The notes: generated by a model from the sequence alone, not told the origin. DNA of 22,460 nucleotides from an uncultured Geobacteraceae bacterium (GCA_903879825.1 CAIRND010000199.1:1-22460), one strand, 5' to 3'. Shown: positions 1-8,905, counted from the stretch's first letter. Translations and numbers: made by a program.

Positions 1-192
1 AGGGCAGACTGTCGGGCACAGGTAACACGCCACACACTTGGCTTTACTATGAGAAACCTTCAACCCATGCAGACCACGAAATCGCTCTGCAACCTTGGGA
101 CGCTCATCAGGATACTGAAGCGTCACCGGTTTCATGAATAAGTGCTTCAATGTAATTTTCATGCCGTTTATAATCGGTGTAATCGGATTCAT
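1..192 (-). CDS. nuoI: NADH-quinone oxidoreductase subunit I (partial, 3' end outside window)
   Basis: NuoI is the ferredoxin-like subunit of complex I that carries two [4Fe-4S] clusters (N6a/N6b) and passes electrons from the peripheral arm towards NuoB. Only the first 64 residues are in the window; the gene runs off the left edge. The translation starts MNPITPIINGMKITLKHLF and reaches the first cluster motif CVACYLCPTVCP (C-x2-C-x2-C-x3-CP). The conserved stretch before it (TLQYPDE, RFRGLHG) is typical of the family. I take the ATG at 192 because GAGGATGAACAT lies just upstream; in-frame Met11 and Met20 are possible later starts. It follows nuoH after 45 bp in the same operon. The second cluster motif cannot be seen. 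Confidence 0.93.
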   Translation of the reverse strand, partial: MNPITPIINGMKITLKHLFMKPVTLQYPDERPKVAERFRGLHGLKVSHSKAKCVACYLCPTVCP

Positions 193-237
193 ATGTTCAT
201 CCTCGTCTTTGAAATAACGTTACTAATTCAGCTGGTA

Positions 238-1302
238 CTAAATAAAGTAGCCGATAATTCCTGTTACTACTATGTTGACAAGCGCAACTGGAATAAATAC
301 TTTCCAGCCCAAATGCATTAACTGATCATATCGGTAACGTGGCAGCGTCGCGCGAATCCACATACAGACAAACATCAGAAAGTATACTTTACCAATAAAA
401 TAGACCGGTCCAAGCAGTGGCATTGATGCGGTCAGCGGGCCGTTCCATCCGCCTAAAAACAGCGTGACGGTCAATGCACAGACAGTAACCATGTTTGCGT
501 ATTCAGCCATGAAAAACATGGCGTACTTCATTGAGGAATACTCGGTGCAAAAACCGGATACAAGCTCTGTTTCAGCTTCGGGTAAGTCAAATGGTGTGCG
601 GTTTATTTCTGCAAGCGAGCAGATAAAGAACATAAATGCTGCCAGTGGCTGTTTGAAGAGAAACCATTCAAAACCGCCAAAACCAGACTGGAGTTCTACA
701 ATTTTAGTCAGTGAAAGCGTGCCAGAGAGCATAAACACTGCGATGATGGACAAACCAGCTGCGAGTTCGTACGAGATCATCTGTGCCGAAGCACGAAGGC
801 CACCCATGAGAGAGTACTTACTGTTTGATGCCCAACCGGCTAACACAATTCCGTAAACGCCGAGTGATGACATGGCCAGAATATAAAGAACCCCGACATT
901 AACATCAATCACTTGTCCGGCAGTGGTGTCATAATAGGCTGCGATCTGTAGCGGGATCTTGTATCCAGCGATCTCAATGGTGCCACCGAAAGGAATGACA
1001 GCAAATGTTATGAATGCTGGTATGAGGGCTATCAACGGTGCAACCAGAAAAGCAAAAGTACTTGCTTGCGAAGGGATAATCTCTTCTTTGAAGAAAAGCT
1101 TTACCCCATCGGCGATGGGTTGTAACAGTCCGTGCCAGCCTGTACGCATAGGTCCAAGACGAACCTGCATATGGCCAATAATCTTACGTTCAGCGTAGGT
1201 AGCATAGGCTACAGTCAGCAGTACGAAGACAAACGCCACCAGGACCTTGGCAACCATGGCGATGTAGTACATCATCGGCAGTCCTAATATCTCGATTCCC
1301 AT
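238..1302 (-). CDS. nuoH: NADH-quinone oxidoreductase subunit H
   Basis: NuoH is the membrane subunit (ND1 homologue) at the joint between the membrane and peripheral arms of complex I; it helps form the quinone chamber. The 354-residue length is normal for the family. It is strongly hydrophobic with about eight membrane segments. Conserved stretches are visible: RLGPMRTGWHG-LQPIADGVKL near residues 48-69 and AEINRTPFDLPEAETELVSG near 231-250, whose acidic residues belong to the proton/quinone coupling region. The ATG at 1302 follows a purine-rich AGAGAGAGGGACAG. It lies 62 bp after nuoG and 45 bp before nuoI. Nothing looks damaged. Confidence 0.97.
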   Translation of the reverse strand: MGIEILGLPMMYYIAMVAKVLVAFVFVLLTVAYATYAERKIIGHMQVRLGPMRTGWHGLLQPIADGVKLFFKEEIIPSQASTFAFLVAPLIALIPAFITFAVIPFGGTIEIAGYKIPLQIAAYYDTTAGQVIDVNVGVLYILAMSSLGVYGIVLAGWASNSKYSLMGGLRASAQMISYELAAGLSIIAVFMLSGTLSLTKIVELQSGFGGFEWFLFKQPLAAFMFFICSLAEINRTPFDLPEAETELVSGFCTEYSSMKYAMFFMAEYANMVTVCALTVTLFLGGWNGPLTASMPLLGPVYFIGKVYFLMFVCMWIRATLPRYRYDQLMHLGWKVFIPVALVNIVVTGIIGYFI

Positions 1303-1364
1303 CTGTCCCTCTCTCTTTGCTCGTTTGTATTAGTTATTTCAGCTGGTGAACAAAAACAGCTGTA

Positions 1365-3833
1365 TTATTTTGCCAGTGTGACCAATGTTACCGGTGCACC
1401 ACTCCAGATAGTATTGATGGGTGTTTCACTGAAATGATATGGCGAGAAGACAACTCCAGCCGGCATGCGTGGTGTAACTTTAGCTTTAAGTTGAATAGTG
1501 CCTGTCGTTGAAGAAACCGTAACGAGATCGTTTTCAGCAATTTTATACGCAGCAGCATCTGTGCGAGACACTTCAATATATCCTTCTGGACACACATGCA
1601 TAGGACCTTCACCGTACTGTGATAGCGTGCCGTTATGATACAGCGTACTTCCGGTTACTAAAGCCAGTTTTCCCTGTTCAGCGCACACAGCAGTTACAGC
1701 TTGTGGAACAACTAAAGCGGGAGAAATCTCTACGGAGGCAAATGCGCCGTCTTTGCGGAGAGAAACGTGACTCAGTCCTGCATATCCTGAGGTCTTAGCG
1801 GCAATATCACTGAACTGTAACGAAGGCGAAGAAGGTGCCTGACCGCCGAGTCGTTTAATTAGTTCAGAGAATATTTCAAAGTCAGATTTGATCTGTACGT
1901 TCTTACGGATTGCAGCTTTAAAATATTGAACACGGCGATCTGTGCTGGTGAACGTACCATCTTTTTCTGCAAAAGAGCAGACAGGTAGAACTACGTCTGC
2001 CATAGCAGCTGTTTCAGTCAGGAAAAGTTCAGATACAATCAGGAATTCAACCGCTTCAAGAGCAGCCTTCACTTTACTTCTGTCAGGATAAGATGTCAGA
2101 GGATTTTCACCAGCGACAAAAAGTGTCTTGACACTGCCATCGGCGCATGCATCAAGAATTGCGAGTCCATTCAAGCCGCCATCCTGAGCGTAAAAGCCCA
2201 TATCTACGGCACCTTGACTGTTATTCTTTTCAGAAAGACAGAGAACGCCACACCCTTCTTTGCCATATTTACCAGTGAGAATAGCCAGGTTTGCCGTTGC
2301 ACTCGCAAGGTCCGCATTATGTCCGGGGTACGCCTGGCCAATAGGGAAAATAATGAGTGCTTTTTCTGCAGCGGCGTAATCAGTAGCCAATTGCTTGATA
2401 TCTGCTGCACGAAGACCGGTCAGAGCAGCTACCGATTCTACATCAAAACCGGCAAGCGCTTTTTCCAACTCAGCAAAACCGGCTACAGCTGAAGCATCAA
2501 CAAGTTTTTCGTCCAGAAGGATTTTAGCAATTGCATTTAGAACTGCAATTTCAGTTCCTGGAAGATGAACTAATGTCGTTGCATCGGGAAGCTTCGATAG
2601 TTTACCGCGTTTATCGGAAACAATCGCAAGCTTGACCCCTTTATTTTTTACGGCCATGTTTATTTCAAAGCCGACAACCGGGTGTGTTTCATAAGAATCT
2701 GTCTTTATAACAAGAAGCAGATCACTTTTTTGGATATCGAGAATATTTGCCGGAGAAGCGCTCGCACCAAAACTGCGCGCGAAACCTTCGGTCAGTGCGG
2801 TGTGAGCATACCCACCAGCATGATCAAAGTTTTTCGTCCCAACATTCTCCACAAGTAATTTTTTGAACAGTGAAAGCTCTTCATTAGTTAAGCGTGCAGT
2901 AGCCAGCGCCGCGACAGCGGAACCACCCTTGAGACGACCCACGACAACTTCAAAGGCCTCTTCCCAGGTCGACTCTGTCAATCTGCCATTTTTTCTTACC
3001 AGAGGTTTAGTCAGACGCTGTGCGCTATTGATAAATTGGTATCCAAATCGGCCGCGGACACACAACTGACCCTTGTGAAAGCCCTGATCTTCGTCATAAA
3101 TTGTCGTCAGAACTTTATTGTCTTTGACGCCGAGTGTCAGGTTGCAGCCAGTACCGCAATAGCCACAAACTGAGGTATGTTTTGTCATTGCCCAAAAACG
3201 TGCTTTATGCTTGAACGGACGGGCCAGCAGGGAACCAACCGGACAGACAGAAATGCATGAACCGCAAAATTCGCAATTCAGGCCATCATCAAATTCACAG
3301 CCAATTTTAGTTTCGATACCACGATCAATAAATGTCAAAGCTCCGTAGCTGACAATTTCATCACAGATACGTGCACATTTTCCGCAAAGTACGCAGCGGT
3401 TCATGTCGCGTTCTATCAATGGATTATTATAGTCAATTGAGTGGTTAAACTTCTCGTCCTTGAAGCGGTTGCTGTTTACTTTATACTCGTATGTAAGGTT
3501 TTGAAGATCACAGTCGCCTGATTTATCACAGACCGGGCAATCAAGTGGATGGTTAAGAAGAAGCAGTTCCAGTACCATCTTACGAGCCTTGACAATATCC
3601 GGTGTCGAGGTGCGAATGATCATCCCCTCTGTTACAGGCGTGGTACATGCAGGAATCTGACGACCCTTCATCTGCTCAACTTCGACGAGACACATACGAC
3701 ATGCGCCAAAAGGCTTCAGTTTTTTATCGTGGCAAAGTATCGGAATTTTAATCCCGTTTTGCTTGGCCGCTTCATAAATTGTCGCAGTTCTGGGTGCAGT
3801 TACCTGCTTATCATCTATTGTAAGATTTACCAT
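1365..3833 (-). CDS. nuoG: NADH-quinone oxidoreductase subunit G, with extra 2x[4Fe-4S] ferredoxin domain
   Basis: NuoG is the largest peripheral subunit of complex I and relays electrons from NuoF towards NuoI. Domains in order: an N-terminal [2Fe-2S] domain (C34, C45, C48, C63); a His-Cys3 [4Fe-4S] motif (H95, C99, C102, C108); a 2x[4Fe-4S] ferredoxin domain (C147/150/153/157 and C187/190/193/197); a further [4Fe-4S] site at the molybdopterin-type domain (C223, C226, C230, C258); then a long molybdopterin-oxidoreductase-like body to residue 822. E. coli NuoG lacks the full two-cluster ferredoxin pattern, so this version resembles the subunits of Fe-hydrogenases and formate dehydrogenases. 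No catalytic Cys or Sec site of a formate dehydrogenase was recognised, so a structural role for the body is assumed. The ATG at 3833 follows AGAGGTTGAG. It is 56 bp downstream of nuoF. Confidence 0.95.
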   Translation of the reverse strand: MVNLTIDDKQVTAPRTATIYEAAKQNGIKIPILCHDKKLKPFGACRMCLVEVEQMKGRQIPACTTPVTEGMIIRTSTPDIVKARKMVLELLLLNHPLDCPVCDKSGDCDLQNLTYEYKVNSNRFKDEKFNHSIDYNNPLIERDMNRCVLCGKCARICDEIVSYGALTFIDRGIETKIGCEFDDGLNCEFCGSCISVCPVGSLLARPFKHKARFWAMTKHTSVCGYCGTGCNLTLGVKDNKVLTTIYDEDQGFHKGQLCVRGRFGYQFINSAQRLTKPLVRKNGRLTESTWEEAFEVVVGRLKGGSAVAALATARLTNEELSLFKKLLVENVGTKNFDHAGGYAHTALTEGFARSFGASASPANILDIQKSDLLLVIKTDSYETHPVVGFEINMAVKNKGVKLAIVSDKRGKLSKLPDATTLVHLPGTEIAVLNAIAKILLDEKLVDASAVAGFAELEKALAGFDVESVAALTGLRAADIKQLATDYAAAEKALIIFPIGQAYPGHNADLASATANLAILTGKYGKEGCGVLCLSEKNNSQGAVDMGFYAQDGGLNGLAILDACADGSVKTLFVAGENPLTSYPDRSKVKAALEAVEFLIVSELFLTETAAMADVVLPVCSFAEKDGTFTSTDRRVQYFKAAIRKNVQIKSDFEIFSELIKRLGGQAPSSPSLQFSDIAAKTSGYAGLSHVSLRKDGAFASVEISPALVVPQAVTAVCAEQGKLALVTGSTLYHNGTLSQYGEGPMHVCPEGYIEVSRTDAAAYKIAENDLVTVSSTTGTIQLKAKVTPRMPAGVVFSPYHFSETPINTIWSGAPVTLVTLAK

Positions 3834-3889
3834 CTCAACCTCTGTTCAGTGAGTTTGACCGTGTGCGTTACTGATTTAAATCAAGTTTT

Positions 3890-5671
3890 CTATTCGAGGG
3901 CCATAAAGCGGCACGCATCATAACAGGATGTGCACTTAGTGCATTTTTCCTTATCCAGATAGGCCAATTGTCCTTTTTCCCAGACAATCGCATTAACAGG
4001 GCACACTTTCTTACAGGCGCCGCACTTAACGCATTTATCTTCAACAACCTGCCAGAGAAGAAGTTCTTTACAGCAATTAGATGGGCAGCGCTTATCGTTA
4101 ATATGCGCTTCGTATTCATGACGGAAATAATTGATAGTAGAAAGAATCGGATTCGGAGCTGTTTGCCCAAGGCCACACAGGGACGCTTTTTTTATCGCAA
4201 TACCAAGATCCTGAAGTGTTTCTATATCTGATGGCACCCCACGACCCGTGGTGATGCGTTCAAGGATATCAAGCATTACTTTCAAACCAATACGGCAGGG
4301 CACACACTTGCCGCAGGATTCCATTCTGGTGAAATTAAGAAAGAAACGGGAGACGTCAACCATGCACGTTGTTTCATCCATAACAACAAGACCGCCAGAT
4401 CCCATCATCGCGCCCGCTTTGATCAAAGAATCATAGTCAACCGGTGTATCAAGAATCTCAGCAGGAATACATCCGCCGGAAGGGCCTCCCGCCTGCACCG
4501 CTTTGAATTTACGATTGTTTGCAATACCTCCACAAACGTCATAAATAACTTCGCGGATTTTCATACCAGCGGGAACTTCAACCAATCCTGTATGCTTAAC
4601 TTTGCCGGTTACAGCAAATATTTTGGTACCTTTGGTTGTTTCTGTACCAAGAGAAGCGTACCAGTCGCCGCCTTTGTTAATAATGTGACGCACATTACCG
4701 AACGTCTCAACGTTATTAATGTTGGTAGGCTTGCCCCACAGACCGCGAACTGCCGGGAATGGAGGACGTGGACGACTCATACCACGGTGACCTTCAATAG
4801 AGGCCATTAATGCAGTTTCCTCGCCGCATACAAAGGCGCCGGCACCCATCTTGATGCGCATATCAAAGTCAAGTCCCCAACCCTGGATATTCTTGCCGAG
4901 ATAGCCTTTTTCATAACAGACATCAATGGCGTGCTGAAGACGTTGAACTGCCAGTGGATACTCAGCACGCACATACACGTAGCCGAAATCGCATCCGATA
5001 GCATACGCAGCGATCATCATACCTTCAATAATGCAGTACGGGTCGCCTTCGAGAAGTGAACGGTCCATGAACGCACCTGGATCGCCTTCGTCAGCGTTGC
5101 ATATTAAATATTTATGTTCACCGGGAGTTGCCTTACAGAAAGACCACTTCATACCAGTAGGGAAACCACCGCCGCCGCGACCGCGAAGACCCGATTTCTT
5201 AACTTCATCAATAACTTCTTCCGGCTTCATGCTTTTTACGCACTTTTCAATCGCTTTAAAACCATCTTCATTTTTGTATGCATCAATACTGTCCGGATCG
5301 ATTTGTCCGCAACCGGTCATAACAACGCGCATCTGAGCATCAACGAACTGGTTATAGTACGGCTTCGCTTTACGCTTCTCTATAGTTTCTCTTTTGACGA
5401 TGTGCTCATCAATAATCTTCTCTACTTCTTCTGGCTTTACAAAGTCATAGGTCACGCGCCCTTGTTCAGGGGTGATAATATCGACGAGAACATCGTTGGC
5501 ACACAGACCGCGACACCCCGTTTTGATGACGTCACAACGCTTACCAACGACTGCATCAACGCCTTTTTCGGCCAGCAACGCGACAAAAGCAGCCTCGACT
5601 TCTTTGGCGCCCATCGAAATTCCACCAGTTCCCTGGCAGATAAGTATCTGTATTCCTGAGTTTTCGCTCAT
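3890..5671 (-). CDS. nuoF: NADH-quinone oxidoreductase subunit F, HydB-like three-domain form
   Basis: NuoF binds NADH and FMN and is the electron entry point of complex I. At 593 residues it is about 150 longer than E. coli NuoF. Residues 1-90 form a thioredoxin-like ferredoxin domain. The core has the glycine-rich GLRGRGGGGFPTG (161-173), NADEGDPGAFMDRSLLEGDP (192-211), GAGAFVCGEETAL (276-288), and the N3 [4Fe-4S] ligands C453, C456, C459 and C499. A C-terminal 2x[4Fe-4S] ferredoxin follows (C547/550/553/557 and C577/580/583/587). This is the layout of HydB of electron-bifurcating hydrogenases. In the N-terminal domain the expected C-x4-C is C12-x4-Gly17, while C53-x3-C57 is intact. The ATG at 5671 is preceded by AGGGGA about 10 bases away. 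It sits 39 bp after nuoE. Confidence 0.95.
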   Translation of the reverse strand: MSENSGIQILICQGTGGISMGAKEVEAAFVALLAEKGVDAVVGKRCDVIKTGCRGLCANDVLVDIITPEQGRVTYDFVKPEEVEKIIDEHIVKRETIEKRKAKPYYNQFVDAQMRVVMTGCGQIDPDSIDAYKNEDGFKAIEKCVKSMKPEEVIDEVKKSGLRGRGGGGFPTGMKWSFCKATPGEHKYLICNADEGDPGAFMDRSLLEGDPYCIIEGMMIAAYAIGCDFGYVYVRAEYPLAVQRLQHAIDVCYEKGYLGKNIQGWGLDFDMRIKMGAGAFVCGEETALMASIEGHRGMSRPRPPFPAVRGLWGKPTNINNVETFGNVRHIINKGGDWYASLGTETTKGTKIFAVTGKVKHTGLVEVPAGMKIREVIYDVCGGIANNRKFKAVQAGGPSGGCIPAEILDTPVDYDSLIKAGAMMGSGGLVVMDETTCMVDVSRFFLNFTRMESCGKCVPCRIGLKVMLDILERITTGRGVPSDIETLQDLGIAIKKASLCGLGQTAPNPILSTINYFRHEYEAHINDKRCPSNCCKELLLWQVVEDKCVKCGACKKVCPVNAIVWEKGQLAYLDKEKCTKCTSCYDACRFMALE

Positions 5672-5710
5672 GACTCAATTGTCCCCTACTGGATGGTTTC
5701 GAGCTACGTG

Positions 5711-6223
5711 CTACTTCAATGGTCTTTGGTTATAATCCGCAACTATTTCTTCAACTTTCTGTACTGTCATCGCGCCGTAAGTCGAATCGTTAACCATCGC
5801 AAGCGGAGCCATACCACAGGCACCCAGACATGCAACCTTCTCAAATGTATAGCGAAGATCCGGAGACGTTTCGGCATGACCGATATGCAGCTTATCAAAG
5901 AAAGTATCTACTATTCGGGTTGCACCCTGAACATGGCAGGCTGTTCCAACACACACACGTATGATAAATTTGCCACGCGGCTTCAGGTGAAACTGTGAAT
6001 AAAATGTGAGTACGCCATAAATTTGGCTTGGATACACATTCAGTCGCTCGGCAATGTGATCAGCGACTACACGCGGGATATAACCATACTCATCCTGGAC
6101 ACCTTGAAGCACAGGCATCAGATTACCAGGAATATTTATATATTTGTCGATTACAGTGTCGGCTATGGAAAGGTCAATTACCGGTTCCTGCTCTTCAGCC
6201 TTCTGCGCTACCGCGTCACTCAT
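5711..6223 (-). CDS. nuoE: NADH-quinone oxidoreductase subunit E
   Basis: NuoE is the thioredoxin-like [2Fe-2S] subunit (cluster N1a) that pairs with NuoF in the NADH-oxidising tip of complex I. All four ligands are present: C91 and C96 in CVGTACHVQGA, and C132 and C136 in CLGACGMAP. The helical N-terminal part (VLQGVQDEYGYIP, LNVYPSQIYGVLTFYSQF) is typical. I place the start at the ATG at 6223, giving 170 residues. AAAGGAG lies 9 bases before it, whereas the in-frame ATG at 6232 directly abuts the same Shine-Dalgarno sequence and would be poorly placed. Gaps of 29 bp to nuoD and 39 bp to nuoF fit an operon. Confidence 0.95.
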   Translation of the reverse strand: MSDAVAQKAEEQEPVIDLSIADTVIDKYINIPGNLMPVLQGVQDEYGYIPRVVADHIAERLNVYPSQIYGVLTFYSQFHLKPRGKFIIRVCVGTACHVQGATRIVDTFFDKLHIGHAETSPDLRYTFEKVACLGACGMAPLAMVNDSTYGAMTVQKVEEIVADYNQRPLK

Positions 6224-6252
6224 GCGCGCCATCTCCTTTGAATCGTGCGGAG

Positions 6253-7425
6253 TTATCTATCTATTTCACCAAGAACGATGTCCAGTGTGCCGATAACGGC
6301 AACCAGGTCGGCGATCATGGCACCTACACTCATCTGTTCGATGGCTTGAAGATTAACAAATGAAGGTGGGCGTATTCTCAGACGTTCCGGTTTGTTGCCA
6401 CCGTCGCTGACAATATAAAATCCCAGTTCCCCTTTTGGTGCTTCTATACCCTGATAAACTTCACCTTCTGGTGCGGCAAAACCTTCAGAAGCGATTTTGA
6501 AATGATGAATCAGGCCTTCGATACTGTTATAAACACTTTCCTTTGGTGGGTAACAAACCTGCGGGCAGTCAGCAAGTACTGGACCCGGCTTGAGTTTATC
6601 AAGTCCCTGACGCACAATTTTACAGGCTTCACGCATCTCGACCAAACGAACTTTATAGCGGTCAAACGTATCACAGTTTTCACCGACCGGTACCTTGAAC
6701 TGGTACTTATCGTAGCCGCTATAGGGATTATCACGACGAAGATCCCAATCTACGCCAGAACCGCGTAATGCAGGACCGGTGAGACCAATATCGATGGCAT
6801 CTTCAGCCGAAATGACACCATTGCCCACGGTACGTTTAAGCCAGATCGGGTTGGTGGTCAACAGGCCTTCATACTGATCAAGATATCCTGGCATTACGTC
6901 AATAAAGTCGCTGACTTTTTTCACGAATTCGTCAGGTACGTCCTGCGAAAGACCGCCAACACGGAAGAAGTTTGAAGTCATACGTGCGCCGGAGATCAGT
7001 TCGTAAATTTCCATAACTGTTTCGCGCTCACGGAAAGCATAGATAAATACCGTCATTGCACCAATATCAAGTGCGTGGCACGCAATCCAGACCAGGTGTG
7101 ATTCAAGTCTGGTTAACTCGGCCATAATAATCCGGATCGTCTCAGCGCGCTCAGGAACTTCAACTGCCATCAGTTTTTCAACGGCAAGGATGTATCCCAA
7201 GTTATTGCTCATCGGAGCCAGGTAATCAAGGCGATCGGTTAGTGGCAGAATCTGGTGATAGGTACGATGCTCGGACAATTTTTCAATGCCGCGGTGCAGA
7301 TAACCAATATGAGGAGTAACCTTGACGACTACCTCGCCGTCAAGCTCGAGAACAAGTCGCAGAACCCCATGAGTACTTGGATGCTGTGGACCCATATTTA
7401 GTGTCATTGTTTCAGTAGTAGCCAT
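6253..7425 (-). CDS. nuoD: NADH-quinone oxidoreductase subunit D
   Basis: NuoD is the 49-kDa-type subunit, related to the large subunit of NiFe hydrogenases; it forms the quinone site together with NuoB. The 390-residue protein begins with MGPQHPSTHGVLRLVLELDGE, the family signature at the quinone pocket, followed by HIGYLHRGIEKLSEHRTYHQ and, further on, DPVSGARMTSNFFRVGG-type sequence (here ELISGARMTSNFFRVGG). The C-terminus, ending in GTLDIVLGEIDR, is intact. It is not fused to NuoC, unlike in E. coli. The ATG at 7425 follows AGAAGAGGCGATAC. It is 47 bp downstream of nuoC. Confidence 0.97.
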   Translation of the reverse strand: MATTETMTLNMGPQHPSTHGVLRLVLELDGEVVVKVTPHIGYLHRGIEKLSEHRTYHQILPLTDRLDYLAPMSNNLGYILAVEKLMAVEVPERAETIRIIMAELTRLESHLVWIACHALDIGAMTVFIYAFRERETVMEIYELISGARMTSNFFRVGGLSQDVPDEFVKKVSDFIDVMPGYLDQYEGLLTTNPIWLKRTVGNGVISAEDAIDIGLTGPALRGSGVDWDLRRDNPYSGYDKYQFKVPVGENCDTFDRYKVRLVEMREACKIVRQGLDKLKPGPVLADCPQVCYPPKESVYNSIEGLIHHFKIASEGFAAPEGEVYQGIEAPKGELGFYIVSDGGNKPERLRIRPPSFVNLQAIEQMSVGAMIADLVAVIGTLDIVLGEIDR

Positions 7426-7472
7426 GTATCGCCTCTTCTATGATCGAATTACAGAACGATGTAGTTAATAAA

Positions 7473-7961
7473 CTATGACAAGCGCCCTTTATAGGGTTCA
7501 CGGTCAGGTCCCTGTAGCGGGTAGTCCTTGCGAAGCGGGTGTCCCACCCAATCATCGGTCATAAGAATACGCCGGAGATCAGGATGCCCGTCAAACGTAA
7601 TTCCGAAAAGGTCGAAGACTTCTCGCTCAAGCCAGTTTGCCGTTTTCCATACCTGTGTCGCAGTTGGTATTTTGCACTCAACTTCCGTTACGGGAGTTTT
7701 GATGCGCAAACGATCCTTGTTGGGAATGGAATAAAGCAGATATACCATCATAAACCGCTCTTCTTTCTTTCCCAAATAATCAACTGCAGTAAGGTCCGTG
7801 AGGAGGTTAAACTGTAGTGACTGCTTAAGGAACGACAGGACTTCTATAATTACGTCCTTCGCCACTGTTACCGTCACTTCTCCCCTGAATTCGACTACAT
7901 CAATGATCGAAGCGGCGAATTTTTCCTTCAGTTTCAGTACTGCACGATTGTTTTCTGCCAT
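7473..7961 (-). CDS. nuoC: NADH-quinone oxidoreductase subunit C
   Basis: NuoC is the 30-kDa-type subunit of the peripheral arm, packing against NuoD. The family signature is clear in the C-terminal half: ANWLEREVFDLFGITFDGHP followed by DLRRILMTDDWVGHPLRKDYPLQG. The frame is also open to a TTG at 7970, but that codon lies right against the AAAGGG Shine-Dalgarno sequence. The ATG at 7961 has about 9 bases of spacing and is the better start, giving 162 residues (MAENNRAVLKLKEKF...). It is a stand-alone subunit, separate from NuoD, 59 bp after nuoB. Confidence 0.95.
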   Translation of the reverse strand: MAENNRAVLKLKEKFAASIIDVVEFRGEVTVTVAKDVIIEVLSFLKQSLQFNLLTDLTAVDYLGKKEERFMMVYLLYSIPNKDRLRIKTPVTEVECKIPTATQVWKTANWLEREVFDLFGITFDGHPDLRRILMTDDWVGHPLRKDYPLQGPDREPYKGRLS

Positions 7962-8020
7962 GATATCCAACCCTTTTGTGGGATTTGTGTGTTCGTGTTG
8001 TTGCCAGCACTCAAGATAGA

Positions 8021-8536
8021 TCAGGCTGCTTCCGGAATATAACGTTCGCCCAAACCAATGGCGGAACCAAATGAGTTACGTTCTTTCATAATCTTGTCCT
8101 GTAACTTCAGCAAACCGAACAGGAGCGCTTCAGGGCGTGGCGGGCAACCAGGAATATAGACATCAACCGGCAGCGCCTCATCAATACCCTGAACGACACT
8201 GTACGTATCAAATATTCCACCGGAGCAGGCACATGCACCCATTGCAATAACCCATTTCGGCTCAGGCATCTGCTCATAAACCGTCATGATTACCGGTAAC
8301 ATTTTCTTAGTGACCGTACCGGCAATAATAATACAGTCTGACTGACGAGGAGAGGCTCGGAAGATTATTCCGAAGCGGTCGAGGTCATTGTGAGAAGCAC
8401 CAGTTGCCATCATTTCAATCGCACAGCACGCAAGACCGAAGGTCATCGGCCAGATGGATGACTTCCGGGACCAGTTAACCAAAAGGTCCAGTGACGTGGT
8501 GATAACATTATCGCCAAGCGGATTGTCTACTCCCAT
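8021..8536 (-). CDS. nuoB: NADH-quinone oxidoreductase subunit B
   Basis: NuoB carries the terminal [4Fe-4S] cluster N2, which reduces quinone at the interface with NuoD. The ligands are visible: adjacent C37 and C38 in GLACCAIEMM, C102 in MGACACSGG, and C131 in IPGCPPRPEAL. The 171-residue length is normal for a form without the E. coli N-terminal extension. The start ATG at 8536 has AAAGGAG seven bases upstream, located inside the end of nuoA. The two genes overlap by 10 bp, suggesting translational coupling. Confidence 0.97.
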   Translation of the reverse strand: MGVDNPLGDNVITTSLDLLVNWSRKSSIWPMTFGLACCAIEMMATGASHNDLDRFGIIFRASPRQSDCIIIAGTVTKKMLPVIMTVYEQMPEPKWVIAMGACACSGGIFDTYSVVQGIDEALPVDVYIPGCPPRPEALLFGLLKLQDKIMKERNSFGSAIGLGERYIPEAA

Positions 8537-8883
8537 TCCAGCGCTCCTTTTTTCCAGACATAAATATATCCCACAAAAAGAATTACAATAAAAAGACCCA
8601 TCTCAACCAGACCAAATACGCCCAGTTTTTTGTAAAGAATTGCCCACGGATAAAGAAATACTGCTTCGATATCGAACAAGATAAACATCATGGCAATCAA
8701 ATAAAACTTGATTGAATAGCGTTCACGGGCAGTCCCAACAGGCTCACAACCGCTTTCGTACGGCTGCAACTTAACCTTTGACGGCTTTTTAGGTCCTATC
8801 AATGAGGAGAAAACCAGCGAGCAGAGCCCAAATCCAAGCGCCACAACGACTAAAAGTAGTATTGGCAGGTATGCACCAATCAT
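8527..8883 (-). CDS. nuoA: NADH-quinone oxidoreductase subunit A
   Basis: NuoA is the small membrane subunit (ND3 homologue) at the hinge of complex I. It has three membrane segments (about residues 4-28, 60-84 and 88-108) and the conserved loop KLQPYESGCEPVGTARERYSIKFYLIA, including the Cys of the quinone-site loop, followed by ILFDIEAVFLYPWA. It is the first gene of the operon. I choose the ATG at 8883 (118 residues), six bases after a strong AAGGAGG; an in-frame TTG immediately upstream at 8886 is too close to it. Confidence 0.96.
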   Translation of the reverse strand: MIGAYLPILLLVVVALGFGLCSLVFSSLIGPKKPSKVKLQPYESGCEPVGTARERYSIKFYLIAMMFILFDIEAVFLYPWAILYKKLGVFGLVEMGLFIVILFVGYIYVWKKGALEWE

Positions 8884-8905
8884 CAAAATCCTCCTTACTG
8901 CAACG

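Noticed and set aside
464..856. 130-codon plus-strand open frame opposite nuoH
   Set aside because: Antisense to conserved NuoH membrane segments; no family resemblance.
5114..5659. 181-codon plus-strand open frame opposite nuoF
   Set aside because: It lies entirely antisense to the conserved NuoF coding region, has low-complexity, non-domain sequence and no ribosome site; a shadow frame.
6224..6232. Upstream ATG for nuoE
   Set aside because: It directly abuts the AAAGGAG ribosome site; the ATG three codons later is correctly spaced.
7962..7970. TTG start for nuoC
   Set aside because: It has no spacing from the AAAGGG sequence; the ATG three codons later fits better.
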